Part shown: positions 45,139-55,429 of the stretch, piece by piece | Layout: each line of letters begins with the position of its first letter | Position numbering within the stretch: the stretch's first letter is position 1 | NCBI GenBank assembly: GCA_041753515.1 | Contig: JBGSUE010000045.1 | Coordinates: 1-64,000 of the forward strand | Direction: 5' to 3' | From: JBGSUE01 sp041753515 | GTDB lineage: Bacteria; Patescibacteriota; Microgenomatia; UBA10105; UBA927 | DNA: 64,000 nt | Program-made: the position numbers and the translations under genes | The notes under the pieces: generated by a model | Databases searched by the model: none | What the model saw: the letters and a program-made list of their open reading frames with translations, nothing else | Told to the model about the DNA's origin: nothing

Positions 45139-48100
45139 TCAGACGAGCATATGAACATCATCAACAATAAGGGTCAACCGTCCATCTTTTTCATTCACTT
45201 TTCCTTTAACATAGACTGGCTGATCCTTCCGCCAGCTATTGACTGTTGCCGCATACGTTTTCGGGAATACGACCAACTCAATAGACCCGGACTGATCCTC
45301 CAGCCGGACAAATGCCATCTGAGCACCGGATGATTTGGTTGTAATGTGTTTGATATCACGCGGCAATCCGCCGACAAGTATAAAATCTCCAACCTGAGCC
45401 TGTGATATCTCGGATATCACAGTTGCATTCAACGCTGTGAGTTTACTTGTGTACTTTTCCATCGGATGCGCACTCAGATAAAAACCAAGAAGCTCTTTTT
45501 CCCATGTAAGAAGGGTCGATGAGTCAAGATCATCAACAACAGGAAGGCTATCAGGCAATGTGTTGTGAGACTCCGAAACGTCATCAAACAATCCTCCCTG
45601 ACCTGCATCTTTCGTTTTCTTTATTTTATGCGAACGGTCAATAAGATCAGGCAGGACTGACAGGATCGAACTCCTGGCCCCGAATCTGTCCATAGCACCG
45701 GCTTTCGTCAGGCTTTCAAGAGTTTTACGGTTGACTTTCTGCGAATCAACCCGCGAAATAAAATTACCGATTCCGGTAAACGGCCCATCACTCTTGCGTG
45801 TTTCAATAATACTTTCGATTGCTGCTGCTCCTACGTTCTTAACAGCAGACAGCCCAAAACGGATTTGACTCCCTTCAATGGTAAAGTCAATTCCGGATCC
45901 ATTGATATCCGGAGTGAGAATATCAATTCCCATGCGCTTACACTCACCGACGATGAGCGGAATTTTTTCCTCCCGGGCCGGACCTGTATTGGCACGAGAT
46001 TCCGCCGAAAGCACTGCTGTCATATATTCGACCGGGTAATTCGCTTTCAAATACGCCGTTTGGTACGCAATAATTGCGTAGCAGGCTGCATGGGCTTTGT
46101 TGAATCCGTATCCGGCAAACGGTTCAATAAGATGGAAAATATCTTCCGCTTTCGTCTGCGACAATCCGTTTTTTACACAACCGGAGACAAACTTCTCTTT
46201 TTGCTTCTTCATTTCCGTGGGAATTTTCTTTCCGACAGCTTTCCTGAGTTTGTCTGCATCACCCCATGAATATCCGGCCAGCGTGATTGCCGTTAACAAT
46301 ACATCATCCTGATAGCAGATGAGGCCGTAGGATTGTTTGAGCACTTCTTCAAGCCGGGGATCAGGGTAGGTGATCGGTCCCGTCCTGTGTTTGCGGGCAA
46401 TAAATTCGGGGAATACCTGCATCGGACCTGGCCGGAAAAGGGCAACCATAGCCATCAGGTCAAATATCGATGAAGGCTGTAACTCTTTAATATATCTGCG
46501 CATTCCCCGCGACTCGAGCTGAAATACTCCGGTCGTTTCCCCGCTTGAAAGCATCTTGTACGTTTTTTCATCATCATACGGAAGTGTTGACAGATCCAGA
46601 TCGATACGTTTGGTCATTTTGATAAACTTGAGCGCTTCGGACATGATCGTAAGATTGCGAAGTCCCAAAAAATCCATTTTGAGAAGCCCAACCCCGTCTT
46701 CGCCGACCGTATACATGTCATACTGTGTTGTAATCTTCTCGCCTTTGGATTCCCTCTGAAGCGGTGTGTATTCTTCCAATGGTTTATCCGCAATCACAAC
46801 TCCCGCAGCATGTACCGATACATGCCGCGCAACTCCCTCCAATTTTTTGGCAACATCCAGAAGCTTTTTGGTATCCGGTTCAGTGCGGTAAGCAAGCGAA
46901 AGTTCGGGAGATTGGATGAGGGCCTGTTCGATCGTCATGGACCCCCCCTGAAATCCCGGAGGAATCATGCGTGCAATCCTGTCCGGTTGTGAGTATGGCA
47001 TGCCCAGAGCCCGGCCGGCGTCCCTGACTGCCCCTTTTGCCTCCATCGTGCCGAATGTGCAGATCTGTGCAACTTTGTCTGCACCGAATTTTTCCGTTAC
47101 ATAGGCAATGACTTCATCCCGCCGGTCATCGGCAAAATCAAGATCAATGTCCGGAGGACTGGGGCGGTATGGGTTGAGAAACCGTTCAAACGGCAGCCGG
47201 AAATACAAAGGATCGACACCGGTGATCCGCAATATATATGACACAATTGAACCGGCACCGGAGCCCCGACCGGGTCCCACGCCAATACCGTGGTCCTTTG
47301 CCCAATTGACGAAATCCTGGACAATCAGAAAATACGTTGCATATCCTTTCGAATTGATAATAGTGAGTTCGTACTCAATCCGATCTTTCACTTCATCCGA
47401 CAGATCTTTATACCTTTCCCGAACCCGTTCATACACCATGTGACGCAACAGGCTTTCAGACGTTTCGTCTTTCGGCAACGGATATTTCGGCAGGATCCAT
47501 TTTCCCACAGACAGGTTGAGCGAGCACATATCGGCAATGCGCCGGGTATTCTGGAGTGCTTCAGGATATTGAGCAAACGCTGCTTCCATCTCATCGGCGC
47601 TTTTAAGATAAAAATCGGGAGACCCGATCATACTCATCTTGCGGTTTTTATCAAGAATCGTTGTCTGTGTTCCCACACAGAGAAGAATCTCCTGGGCTTC
47701 AGCATCGTCCGCATTTATGTAATGTGCATCGTTGGTGGCAACAAGCGGCAGACTCAATTTCCTGGCCAGTTTTACAAGTTCGTCATTCACTTGAACCTGT
47801 TCTTTTATCGCAGGATGCGATTGTAGTTCAATATAATAATGATCCGGTCCGAACAGTTCAGAATAGTTTTTTGCGGTCTTTTCCGCTTCGGCATATTTAC
47901 CCTCCAATACAAGTCGCGGAATCTGTCCCTGAAGGCATGCGGACATGCAGATGACACCGTCATGATGTTTCGTCAATAAATCCCAGTCGATCCGTGGCTT
48001 GTAATAAAACCCTTCCAGATGGGCGACCGTCACCATTTTCATGAGGTTCTTGTATCCTGTTTCGTTTTCTGCCAGAAGCACCAGGTGGTAGGGATGCGTA

Positions 48101-48348
48101 TCGATATTTGCTTCCTTATCACGCAAACTGCGTCTGGCAACATAGACTTCTACACCGATTATCGGCTTAATGCCGGCAGCTTTGGCTTTGAGGTAAAACT
48201 TGAAAGAACCGTACATGGCTCCGTGATCGGTAATAGCCAGAGCATCCATCCCCAGTTCTTTCGTGCGGGCTATCAGGGGATCCAGCTTCCCCAACCCGTC
48301 CAGCAGTGAATATTCGCTATGGCAATGAAGATGGACAAATTGAGACAT
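45139..48348 (-). CDS. dnaE: DNA polymerase III alpha subunit
   Basis: The 1069-aa replicative polymerase starts with the PHP domain (FVHLHCHSEYSLLDG, ITDHGAMYG), has the palm catalytic aspartates in PDIDLDFADDRRDEVI, a long finger region (ELQPSSIFDLMAMVALFRPGPM, HAACYAIIAYQTAYLK), helix-hairpin-helix and a C-terminal OB domain (GDFILVGGLPRDIK). The start ATG overlaps the stop of the GGDEF gene (TAATG). Confidence 0.98.
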   Translation of the reverse strand: MSQFVHLHCHSEYSLLDGLGKLDPLIARTKELGMDALAITDHGAMYGSFKFYLKAKAAGIKPIIGVEVYVARRSLRDKEANIDTHPYHLVLLAENETGYKNLMKMVTVAHLEGFYYKPRIDWDLLTKHHDGVICMSACLQGQIPRLVLEGKYAEAEKTAKNYSELFGPDHYYIELQSHPAIKEQVQVNDELVKLARKLSLPLVATNDAHYINADDAEAQEILLCVGTQTTILDKNRKMSMIGSPDFYLKSADEMEAAFAQYPEALQNTRRIADMCSLNLSVGKWILPKYPLPKDETSESLLRHMVYERVRERYKDLSDEVKDRIEYELTIINSKGYATYFLIVQDFVNWAKDHGIGVGPGRGSGAGSIVSYILRITGVDPLYFRLPFERFLNPYRPSPPDIDLDFADDRRDEVIAYVTEKFGADKVAQICTFGTMEAKGAVRDAGRALGMPYSQPDRIARMIPPGFQGGSMTIEQALIQSPELSLAYRTEPDTKKLLDVAKKLEGVARHVSVHAAGVVIADKPLEEYTPLQRESKGEKITTQYDMYTVGEDGVGLLKMDFLGLRNLTIMSEALKFIKMTKRIDLDLSTLPYDDEKTYKMLSSGETTGVFQLESRGMRRYIKELQPSSIFDLMAMVALFRPGPMQVFPEFIARKHRTGPITYPDPRLEEVLKQSYGLICYQDDVLLTAITLAGYSWGDADKLRKAVGKKIPTEMKKQKEKFVSGCVKNGLSQTKAEDIFHLIEPFAGYGFNKAHAACYAIIAYQTAYLKANYPVEYMTAVLSAESRANTGPAREEKIPLIVGECKRMGIDILTPDINGSGIDFTIEGSQIRFGLSAVKNVGAAAIESIIETRKSDGPFTGIGNFISRVDSQKVNRKTLESLTKAGAMDRFGARSSILSVLPDLIDRSHKIKKTKDAGQGGLFDDVSESHNTLPDSLPVVDDLDSSTLLTWEKELLGFYLSAHPMEKYTSKLTALNATVISEISQAQVGDFILVGGLPRDIKHITTKSSGAQMAFVRLEDQSGSIELVVFPKTYAATVNSWRKDQPVYVKGKVNEKDGRLTLIVDDVHMLV

Positions 48349-49286
48349 TATAATCTTTCATTCGAAAATACAATTTTCGATTCATCAATTGTTTCATAAA
48401 CAATTTGATTCTTTTTCTTATACGCCAGTTTATATACAACACCATCATTAATTTTCTCGGCTACCACAACTGATATTTTATTTTTACTTGTTCTGTGAAT
48501 TTGTTTTGCGATATTCGATGCATGCTCAGCCCGTGAATAGATTATATCAACAGTATCATTTTCATCGGAAATTGTAACACCGAGATCCATAACAGGATGC
48601 AATAATTCTTCTCGCTGAGATGTACCAATCTGGAGCCTACTGTTATGAACGATCCTTATAACCCGTAAAGCTGATTCTACTGTCGCATCCAGATTCGACA
48701 AAGTATGATCAACTCTCCTATCCATAACATTTGGTAAAACAACACCAAATTCATCACCACCATACCTGCAAACTTCATCTTGTTGCCTAAAATTAGTTTG
48801 TAAAGTTTTTCCTACTTTTTTTAAGACTCGGTCACCAGTTAAATGACCATGTGAATCATTAATAGATTTAAATTTATGTACATCCCCGAGAATAAGTCCT
48901 GTAGGAGCTTTATCTCGTTTATCACCACAAAGATTATGTTCCAGCACAAATTCAAACTTCAGTCTGTTTCCACATCCTGTTAACGCATCAGTTTCGGCTG
49001 CTTTTCTATTTTGTTCGGACGCATCAGCCGATGCTGTTAGTACATAATCAGTTCCGCGTTTTTCCAATATTTTTAGTGCATCCTTACTGACTACAACACC
49101 ATTTTTCAAATCTTTATTAGATACACCATCAGTCGTTTTGACTATCGTATTTGCTTCCTCATGAGCGACAAGCGGATCAAGTATCATACCCCTCACTTCA
49201 CCCTTTTTTGTATTTTTTCGTCCACGTACAACTCCCGAATCAATAAGTGGCTTTGGAATTTCTATTTGCTGTCTGTGTTCACTCAT
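48348..49286 (-). CDS. GGDEF domain protein (probable diguanylate cyclase)
   Basis: The 312-aa protein has a soluble N-terminal part with no membrane helix and a GGDEF domain at about 98-220. DALTGCGNR opens it, [15 protein letters not shown] carries the first metal Asp, and RYGGDEF holds the active site (176-180). The product-inhibition I-site RQQD (167-170) lies five residues before it and is intact. c-di-GMP synthesis is therefore plausible. It overlaps gatB by eight bases and dnaE by one, so it is embedded in a housekeeping operon. Confidence 0.9.
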   Translation of the reverse strand: MSEHRQQIEIPKPLIDSGVVRGRKNTKKGEVRGMILDPLVAHEEANTIVKTTDGVSNKDLKNGVVVSKDALKILEKRGTDYVLTASADASEQNRKAAETDALTGCGNRLKFEFVLEHNLCGDKRDKAPTGLILGDVHKFKSINDSHGHLTGDRVLKKVGKTLQTNFRQQDEVCRYGGDEFGVVLPNVMDRRVDHTLSNLDATVESALRVIRIVHNSRLQIGTSQREELLHPVMDLGVTISDENDTVDIIYSRAEHASNIAKQIHRTSKNKISVVVAEKINDGVVYKLAYKKKNQIVYETIDESKIVFSNERL

Positions 49287-50622
49287 ATTTTTTTAATTTT
49301 TCAAGAATTAATTGTTGTAACTGTACAATTTCTATTTTTTTATCTGATTTTTTCATCACCTGACCCACGAGAAACATCATGACCTGGGTTTTGCCGGATT
49401 TGTAGTCTGCGACGGCCTTGGGGTTGGCGGCCAGAACTTCTTTCACAATTTTTTCAAGCTCCACATCGTCAACATCGACAGTTTTTGATGCTTCCACAAT
49501 CCTCTCAACGAGTTTTGCAGACATCACCTCATCAATGTCAATTTTCCGGTTGATCATCCAGTTGGCGATCTTTTTGGGTGACAGATCCCGCCCAACCCGT
49601 ACGGCTTCCTCAAAATAATCGGCAACTGCAGCCGATTCGGTCAGTTGTGCGCTGTCTTGAGCATTGAGAACATAGTCAGACTCAAACCGTTTCCGTTTAG
49701 CATCGGGCAATTCTGGCAAGGTGGACCTTAGAGTGCTGATAAATTCATCGGTCCAGACAAACGGCGGAATATCGGGTTCAGGAAAATACCGGTAATCATC
49801 TGCCTCTTCTTTACTTCGTTGTGGCACTGTTTCATTTTTCCCTTCATTCCATCCGCGGGTTTCCTGCTTGGGCGTTTCCCCTTTTTCCAAGAGTCCGATA
49901 TGGCGTTTTGTCTCATAATCAATCGCCTTTTTCACAAAAGTATACGAGTTGATATTTTTCACTTCCACTTTATATGATGGCATTTTTTGAGATTTGGGAT
50001 TTGGAACTTGGGATTTCATCACGGATATATTCGGCTCGCACCGCATGCTTCCCTTCTCCATGTCACAATCTGAAATATCCAAGTACCTGATGATCTGGGT
50101 CAGTTTTTTGAGATATGCTTTAGCGTGATCGCCGGAGAGGATATCCGGTTCTGTCACGATCTCCACAAGCGGCACACCGCTTCTGTTGAAATCGATAAGC
50201 GTTATGGGTTGGGTGTTGAGCGTTGTGTGAATGAGTTTTCCGGTATCTTCCTCCAGGTGGACCCTGCGGATACGGACGTCACCGTAGTCCGTTTCCACAC
50301 AGCCGTTCACACAAAACGGCTGGTCGTACTGGGAAATCTGATAGCCTTTGGGAAGATCCGGATAAAAATAATTTTTCCGGTCGAATTTGGACTCCAGGGG
50401 AATGTCACAACCAAGCGCCAATCCTAAACGGATTGTCCATTCAATGGCTTTGCGGTTTGGGACAGGAAGGGCGCCAGGTAAACCCAAACAGACCGGACAT
50501 GTGTAGATATTGGGTTTATCCGCAAAAAACGGATCGTTCTTGCAGCCACAGAACATCTTTGATTTGGTTTTCAGTTCGACATGCACTTCCATGCCAACGA
50601 TTGTTTGGTATGTTTTATTCAT
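49279..50622 (-). CDS. gatB: Asp-tRNA(Asn)/Glu-tRNA(Gln) amidotransferase subunit B
   Basis: The 447-aa protein begins [20 protein letters not shown] with zinc-type Cys residues ([13 protein letters not shown]), the kinase-like core ([17 protein letters not shown]) and the C-terminal YqeY-like helices. With GatA and GatC it converts mischarged Glu-tRNA(Gln) or Asp-tRNA(Asn). An internal [13 protein letters not shown] stretch is encoded by a TTTGGGATTT-like repeat (49987-50017) and is not part of the family. Start 50622 is preferred over one 18 bases upstream. Confidence 0.97.
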   Translation of the reverse strand: MNKTYQTIVGMEVHVELKTKSKMFCGCKNDPFFADKPNIYTCPVCLGLPGALPVPNRKAIEWTIRLGLALGCDIPLESKFDRKNYFYPDLPKGYQISQYDQPFCVNGCVETDYGDVRIRRVHLEEDTGKLIHTTLNTQPITLIDFNRSGVPLVEIVTEPDILSGDHAKAYLKKLTQIIRYLDISDCDMEKGSMRCEPNISVMKSQVPNPKSQKMPSYKVEVKNINSYTFVKKAIDYETKRHIGLLEKGETPKQETRGWNEGKNETVPQRSKEEADDYRYFPEPDIPPFVWTDEFISTLRSTLPELPDAKRKRFESDYVLNAQDSAQLTESAAVADYFEEAVRVGRDLSPKKIANWMINRKIDIDEVMSAKLVERIVEASKTVDVDDVELEKIVKEVLAANPKAVADYKSGKTQVMMFLVGQVMKKSDKKIEIVQLQQLILEKLKKYE

Positions 50623-50654
50623 ATAGTTATTTTGTGTCAAGCCGAACGTATTAT

Positions 50655-50719
50655 TGTCATGCCGAATTTATTTCGGCATCTCGTTTAAAACCAGATCCTG
50701 AAACAAGTTCAGGATGACA
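50655..50719. repeat. two-hairpin dispersed repeat, copy 1
   Basis: TGTCATGCCGAA with TTTCGGCAT, and ATCCTGAA with TTCAGGAT, form two adjacent hairpins closed by TGTCAT/ATGACA. Copies of this type stand near 56051 and a longer relative at 58676. It fills the gap between asnS and gatB. Confidence 0.8.
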
Positions 50720-50728
50720 TGTGTCACG

Positions 50729-51985
50729 TTACGGCTTAAACCGGTCCAAAATTCTAGGAAACGGAATAGTTTCACGGACATGATCAAGTTTGCATATCCA
50801 GGCTACCAGCCGTTCCAGTCCTACCCCAAACCCCGAATGCGGGACGCTCCCGTATTTTCGCAAATCCAGATACCATCCGTAATCATCCAATGAATAACCG
50901 TGCTCTTTTATCCGCTTGAGAAGTATATCGTACGAATCTTCCCTCTGACCTCCGCCGATAATTTCTCCATACCCTTCAGGCGCCAGAAGATCACCGGCAA
51001 GGGCGCGACTTTCGTTTTTCGCGTCCCGCTTAAAATAAAATGCCTTAAAAGCTGTAGGGAAATGCGTCACAAAGAGCGGCCGGTCGAAATGCGTCATAAG
51101 CATCGTCTCGTCATCGTTGCCGAAATCTTCACCCTCTTTGATGTCGCTTCCCAGTTCATGAAGTTTTTGTAGAGACTCTTCATATGTCATACGGATAAAT
51201 GGCTCAGTTGATGCTTTTTCAAGAAGCACCGTATCCCTGCCGATCATTTCAAATTCCGTTCTATTTTCCGTTAATACAGTTTTCAGGATATGTTTAATCA
51301 AGCGCTCCTGAATCAAAAGATTTCCCTCGAAATCCACAAACGCCGCCTCCGCATCCATCATCCAGAACTCAATAAGATGCCTGCGGGTTTTGGATTTTTC
51401 AGCCCTCATGATCGGGCCGAAATCATAGACCCGCCCAAAACTTGCAATTGCTGCCTCCAGATACAGCTGTCCGGATTGCGTGAGATATGCTTTCTCTCCG
51501 AAATAGTCAAGCTCGAAAAGCGTTGTCGTGCCTTCGCATGCGGAGGGAGTAATAATGGGTGAATCAAACCGGATGAAACCGTCAGTATGTAAAAATTCCT
51601 CAATTGCCCGGTATATCCGGTCACGTATGCGCAAAATTGCCCATTGCCTGCGGCTCCTGATCCAAAGATGGCGATTGGACAATAAGAAGTCGGGGCCATG
51701 CTCTTTTTTGCCGATTGGAAATTCCTCAGTCACTAACTGCACAATCTCTAAACTTTTTACGCTTAACTCTTTCCCTCCCGGTGCCCGTGGTTCGTCATGA
51801 ATATCACCGGATACGCGGATTGACGATTCAAGAGTCAAAGATTGTGCGCATGTAAATATTTCTTCTGATACGTCACTTTTCACTACTGTTGCCTGCAGAA
51901 ACCGTTTTCCATCCCGAATATGCAGAAAAATGATCCCGCCGCTTGAGCGCTTGTTATACACCCATCCTTGAATTGTCTGTTTCAT
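50729..51985 (-). CDS. asnS: asparaginyl-tRNA synthetase
   Basis: The 418-aa class IIb synthetase has the N-terminal OB domain (TIQGWVYNKRSSGGIIFLHIRDG), motif 2 (FGPIMRAEKSKTRRHLIEFW) and motif 3 (GFGVGLERLVAWICKLDHVRE). LLAPEGYGEIIGGGQRE is typical of AsnRS rather than AspRS. Start 51985 has GGAGG upstream, and the ATG overlaps the gatA stop as ATGA. Its presence suggests GatCAB serves mainly Gln-tRNA. Confidence 0.95.
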   Translation of the reverse strand: MKQTIQGWVYNKRSSGGIIFLHIRDGKRFLQATVVKSDVSEEIFTCAQSLTLESSIRVSGDIHDEPRAPGGKELSVKSLEIVQLVTEEFPIGKKEHGPDFLLSNRHLWIRSRRQWAILRIRDRIYRAIEEFLHTDGFIRFDSPIITPSACEGTTTLFELDYFGEKAYLTQSGQLYLEAAIASFGRVYDFGPIMRAEKSKTRRHLIEFWMMDAEAAFVDFEGNLLIQERLIKHILKTVLTENRTEFEMIGRDTVLLEKASTEPFIRMTYEESLQKLHELGSDIKEGEDFGNDDETMLMTHFDRPLFVTHFPTAFKAFYFKRDAKNESRALAGDLLAPEGYGEIIGGGQREDSYDILLKRIKEHGYSLDDYGWYLDLRKYGSVPHSGFGVGLERLVAWICKLDHVRETIPFPRILDRFKP

Positions 51986-53391
51986 AATTTTGGCCTCCGT
52001 GTATGCCAATGGGTACTCTGTTGATATGCATATCCCAGCTGCAACAATGTACTTTCAGAAAACATTTTCCCGACAAGCTGCATTCCGATTGGTAATCCTC
52101 CAGCGCTGAATCCGCATGGAATCGCGAGAGACGGTACACCAATGAGATTAATAAAACCTGTATACAGGTCCGCCATCATATTTTTAATCGGATCATCAAG
52201 TAGTTCACCAAATATCGGCGGAAGTGACGGATTAACCGGAGCGATGATTGCATCATACTTTTTCAACGTCTCGGTATACGCAACTCTCAGCAGAGTTCTT
52301 GCACGTTGCGCCTTTTTATAATATGCATCGTAATACCCTGAGGAAAGTGTGTATGTCCCCAACATAATTCGACGTTGGGTATCTTTCGTAAATACATCCC
52401 TATTCTTTCCGAATCGGATACCATCATATCGAGCTAAGTTTGAACTCGTCTCGCTGGATACAATTATGTAGTACATGGGAACTCCGTATTCAAGCATGGG
52501 AAGTGATATTTCTTCAATAGAAACCCCAAGGGATTCCCAAATCTTTATGGAGTCAAAAATTGCGGATTTATTCTCAGGATCTAAACCTTCACCAAAATAT
52601 TCTTTTGGAAGTGCCAATTTTTTTCCTTTTACAGATTCACCCAAACATTCTGTATACTTGGGTACCTCCCTGCGTGAACTTGTTGCATCATATGGATCAA
52701 AGCCAGCAATTTGTTCAAGAACCAATGCACAATCATACGCTGAACGGGCTGTCGGCCCCATAGTGTCAAGTGATGAAGCGTACGCGATGGCTCCGTATCT
52801 TGATACACGACCATATGTTACTTTCAGTGCACTAATATTATTCCATGCGGCCGGATTTCTAATCGAACCCCCGGTATCTTCTCCTATGGCAAACGGACAA
52901 TATCCTGCAGCTACTGCGGCTGCTGGTCCTCCCCCAGACCCGCCGGTACTTCGATTCACATCCCAAGGATTTCTGGGAATGGGATAATCAGTATTTTCAT
53001 TTGTGGCACCATGACCCCAGGCATCCATACTCATTTTCCCCAACAATAGTGCACCCGCATCAACCAATCGTTTATATACCGTAGCGCTATATGGCGGGAT
53101 AAAATCGTTTAATAGTATAGATCCGGCCGTCGTACGCAGCCCGTGTGTAACATAGGCATCTTTCATCACAAAGGGAATACCAAAAAGCGGTAATTCTCTA
53201 CCCTCACGATTTCTGTCCAACTGTTTCGCTTTGTCTAACAGTATATTTTTATCAATCAAAGATATACATGCATGAATCTGAGGTTCAAGTCTTTCGATTT
53301 GTTGATAATAAGCAGAAACCAATTCTGTAATAGATAGTTCACGCGAGCGAATTCGCTGTACTAAATCGGATATCGATAAATCGAATAACAT
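51982..53391 (-). CDS. gatA: Asp-tRNA(Asn)/Glu-tRNA(Gln) amidotransferase subunit A
   Basis: The 469-aa amidase-signature protein shows the glycine/serine motif RSTGGSGGGPAAAVAAG and GEDTGGSIRNPAAWNN, holding the Ser-Ser-Lys catalytic triad, with the Lys in FGIPFVMKDAYVT. It releases ammonia from glutamine for the tRNA-bound acid. The start at 53391 follows the gatC stop by one base. A longer in-frame start would lie within gatC. Confidence 0.97.
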   Translation of the reverse strand: MLFDLSISDLVQRIRSRELSITELVSAYYQQIERLEPQIHACISLIDKNILLDKAKQLDRNREGRELPLFGIPFVMKDAYVTHGLRTTAGSILLNDFIPPYSATVYKRLVDAGALLLGKMSMDAWGHGATNENTDYPIPRNPWDVNRSTGGSGGGPAAAVAAGYCPFAIGEDTGGSIRNPAAWNNISALKVTYGRVSRYGAIAYASSLDTMGPTARSAYDCALVLEQIAGFDPYDATSSRREVPKYTECLGESVKGKKLALPKEYFGEGLDPENKSAIFDSIKIWESLGVSIEEISLPMLEYGVPMYYIIVSSETSSNLARYDGIRFGKNRDVFTKDTQRRIMLGTYTLSSGYYDAYYKKAQRARTLLRVAYTETLKKYDAIIAPVNPSLPPIFGELLDDPIKNMMADLYTGFINLIGVPSLAIPCGFSAGGLPIGMQLVGKMFSESTLLQLGYAYQQSTHWHTRRPKL

Positions 53392-53392
53392 A

Positions 53393-53701
53393 CTATGTTT
53401 CGGAAAATACTGCAGGAACAACAAAAAAACCATTATATACGTGAGATGCATTTGCGAGGGCTTCTTCTTGGGATAACATTCGTGAATTATCTATCTCATC
53501 TTCCCGGAATACGTTTGTAAGTCCGGTAACCTGGGAAGTTTCAACAACCTGTTCAGTTCGCAAAGACTGAAGCTGTGAAACATAATGCACAGTAATGCTT
53601 ATTTGTTTAGCTAATTCCATCGTCTGTTCAGGTGTAATAGGCAAATGAGCAAGTTTAGCGATGTGTTGAACCTCTTCCAATGGAATTGTCGACTGTTTCA
53701 T
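53393..53701 (-). CDS. gatC: Asp-tRNA(Asn)/Glu-tRNA(Gln) amidotransferase subunit C
   Basis: The 102-aa helical protein starts MKQSTIPLEEVQHIAKLAHLP, the GatC N-terminal signature, and ends with NASHVYNGFFVVPAVF. It clamps GatA to GatB. A start at 53701 follows an AGGAG site. gatC, gatA and asnS form one coupled unit, with gatB beyond asnS. Confidence 0.95.
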   Translation of the reverse strand: MKQSTIPLEEVQHIAKLAHLPITPEQTMELAKQISITVHYVSQLQSLRTEQVVETSQVTGLTNVFREDEIDNSRMLSQEEALANASHVYNGFFVVPAVFSET

Positions 53702-53756
53702 AAATTTTATATAAACTCCTGAGTGTATGTGAATCATTATAGCGTATAATAGACAT

Positions 53757-54050
53757 ATGCAAAAATACCAGGAATTCTACACGAGGATGATCGATGAAAA
53801 CGAAAAAGCATTCAGCGCATTTTTTGATATCCATGATAAATATTCTGCGTGTCCGGCAGTCTACCAGGATGAATTTACGAGGATTGGAAGGGAAATTCAG
53901 GACATCATCCGGGACTATGAAAGAAAACTCTGCGGTCACAGCGAAAAAGGCATGTACAGCAAATTTTCCCAAAACCTGTCCGAAAAATTCTGGGGATTAG
54001 TCCGCAAAGATTTCCCCAAAATCGACTTTGTGGGGGTAAAGATTTCCTGA
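53757..54050 (+). CDS. hypothetical protein
   Basis: The 97-aa protein is polar and helical (QKYQEFYTRMIDENEKAFSA, REIQDIIRDYERKLCGH), with no known motif. TATAAT at 53745-53750 ends six bases before the ATG, one of the clearest leaderless starts of the window. It is divergent from the gat operon. Confidence 0.65.
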   Translation: MQKYQEFYTRMIDENEKAFSAFFDIHDKYSACPAVYQDEFTRIGREIQDIIRDYERKLCGHSEKGMYSKFSQNLSEKFWGLVRKDFPKIDFVGVKIS

Positions 54051-54081
54051 TATACTTCATCCGACTGCCTCAAGAACGTTA

Positions 54082-54618
54082 AAAAAACCGCACAACTAAG
54101 TATTCTTCGCTTAAATAGAAAGGATTTCACCCATGCTACGAAATAAATACGTAATCATCGGCTGTTTGCTGCTTTGCACAATCTGTTTGTATTTCACAAA
54201 AATCCATATAACGGACGGTCTGGATACCCGGACGCTTTTCTGGATGATCGGCGGATTTCTCACAAGCCTTGTGCCGTTCGCCGCCCTGCTCAATTACATC
54301 TTTTCCCAATATCAATCATCCCCATCACCGAATACATCATGGGCAATCATGAACAGAACCAACAATGACACCACCCTGGAAATTATCATTGTATGTACAC
54401 TGTTCGGTATGCTGTGGACATGGATATTAAGCTGGAATCCCAGTCCGACTGAGATGTATACTATGATACTTAGGATCATAGGAATCCTGACATTGGCCAG
54501 CGGTCTCATGGCGTTTATCATGTATGCAATCATGGGCGAACGGGACGCAGATTGAGCACTGAAAGTAAAAAATCCACAATCTTTTAGTGTGGGGCAATTT
54601 CAGGTTGTGCGGTTTTTT
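54082..54618. repeat. inverted repeat bracketing a membrane-protein gene (unit 1)
   Basis: AAAAAACCGCACAAC at 54082-54096 and its exact complement GTTGTGCGGTTTTTT at 54604-54618 flank the gene 54133-54555. A related pair flanks the next membrane gene (54747 and 55414), sharing the core AACCGCACAA. Confidence 0.75.
54133..54555 (+). CDS. four-helix small membrane protein, unit 1
   Basis: The 140-aa protein has four hydrophobic helices (YVIIGCLLLCTICLYF, LFWMIGGFLTSLVPFAALL, IIIVCTLFGMLWTWIL, MILRIIGILTLASGLMAFIMYAI) and no known motif. An AAAGGA ribosome site lies upstream. It is enclosed by a 15-base perfect inverted repeat and is not obviously related to the other bracketed gene. Function unknown. 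Confidence 0.65.
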   Translation: MLRNKYVIIGCLLLCTICLYFTKIHITDGLDTRTLFWMIGGFLTSLVPFAALLNYIFSQYQSSPSPNTSWAIMNRTNNDTTLEIIIVCTLFGMLWTWILSWNPSPTEMYTMILRIIGILTLASGLMAFIMYAIMGERDAD

Positions 54619-54623
54619 ACTTT
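54572..54623 (+). terminator. long-stem hairpin at the end of unit 1
   Basis: AAAGTAAAAAA and CACAA on the left pair with TTGTG and TTTTTTACTTT on the right, giving a stem of about 18 bases with a small mismatch. The right arm includes the unit 1 inverted repeat. It lies directly after the gene stop and can act as terminator. Confidence 0.65.
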
Positions 54624-54746
54624 AACTGTATAAATTCCTATGTATAAAAATCTTCCATGAGGTACACCCGGATGAGAAATATTTCTTGACTCTTGCATTA
54701 ATTCTTATCGAGTATCTATAATACCACTCCCTGCCGGCTCGTTTAC

Positions 54747-55428
54747 AAACCGCACAATCTTTACATTCAACATCACGGGGAGTAACACATATTCATGACT
54801 GCAGAGTATATGTAGACTCCTCATGATGAAAAAAATGGAGAACCCATGAAAAATCCATTTAGTAGACCACAAACAATATATCAATACTATCCGACGTATC
54901 AAATCCTGTGTCATGGAATCGGAATCTGGCTGATCTATCAAACGTACATATCCGGAAGTCTGTCACTCCTCTACCCGTCTGTTGCAGCAATTCTATTCTT
55001 TGCGGGGATAGGCCTCACAATCCGGGCCTCGTGCCGTTGGCATTTCGGGAAAAACTTTTGGTGGGATATACCCCGAAAAATGATACGGATGCGCGCTGTC
55101 ATCATCATCACATCCCTGTTGTGGATATCATACATCGTCGGATCAGCGCTCATCGTACATCCAAATATGATCCTCAACAGAATCGGATTGCTCTTATCGG
55201 TTCTGGGCACTCTCAGGATCATCGTTCCGGTTATGCTCATGGTATATTCCATGATACGTGTATGTGCAAACCGTAACTATCGCGAATCCGATCCAAGGGA
55301 ATTCTAAATCAACTATACGCAGTGCACGAAAACTGCTGAAACAGCAGCTCACATTCATATGGAGTCATGTGATGGGACCGGTCATCCGTCGTGCACTGAG
55401 TGGCAACAAAAATAAGATTGTGCGGTTT
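54747..55428. repeat. inverted repeat bracketing a membrane-protein gene (unit 2)
   Basis: AAACCGCACAATCTT (54747-54761) is exactly complementary to AAGATTGTGCGGTTT (55414-55428). Between them lies the gene 54846-55307. The core matches that of unit 1, so the two units are of the same type. The interval 54624-54746 between the units holds no gene. Confidence 0.75.
54846..55307 (+). CDS. small membrane protein, unit 2
   Basis: The 153-aa protein has about four helices (ILCHGIGIWLIYQTYI, LLYPSVAAILFFAGIGLTI, AVIIITSLLWISYIVGSALIV, IGLLLSVLGTLRIIVPVMLMVYSMI) and a polar C-terminus. GGAG stands five bases before the ATG. No family is recognised. It lies inside the unit 2 inverted repeat. Confidence 0.65.
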   Translation: MKNPFSRPQTIYQYYPTYQILCHGIGIWLIYQTYISGSLSLLYPSVAAILFFAGIGLTIRASCRWHFGKNFWWDIPRKMIRMRAVIIITSLLWISYIVGSALIVHPNMILNRIGLLLSVLGTLRIIVPVMLMVYSMIRVCANRNYRESDPREF

Positions 55429-55429
55429 T

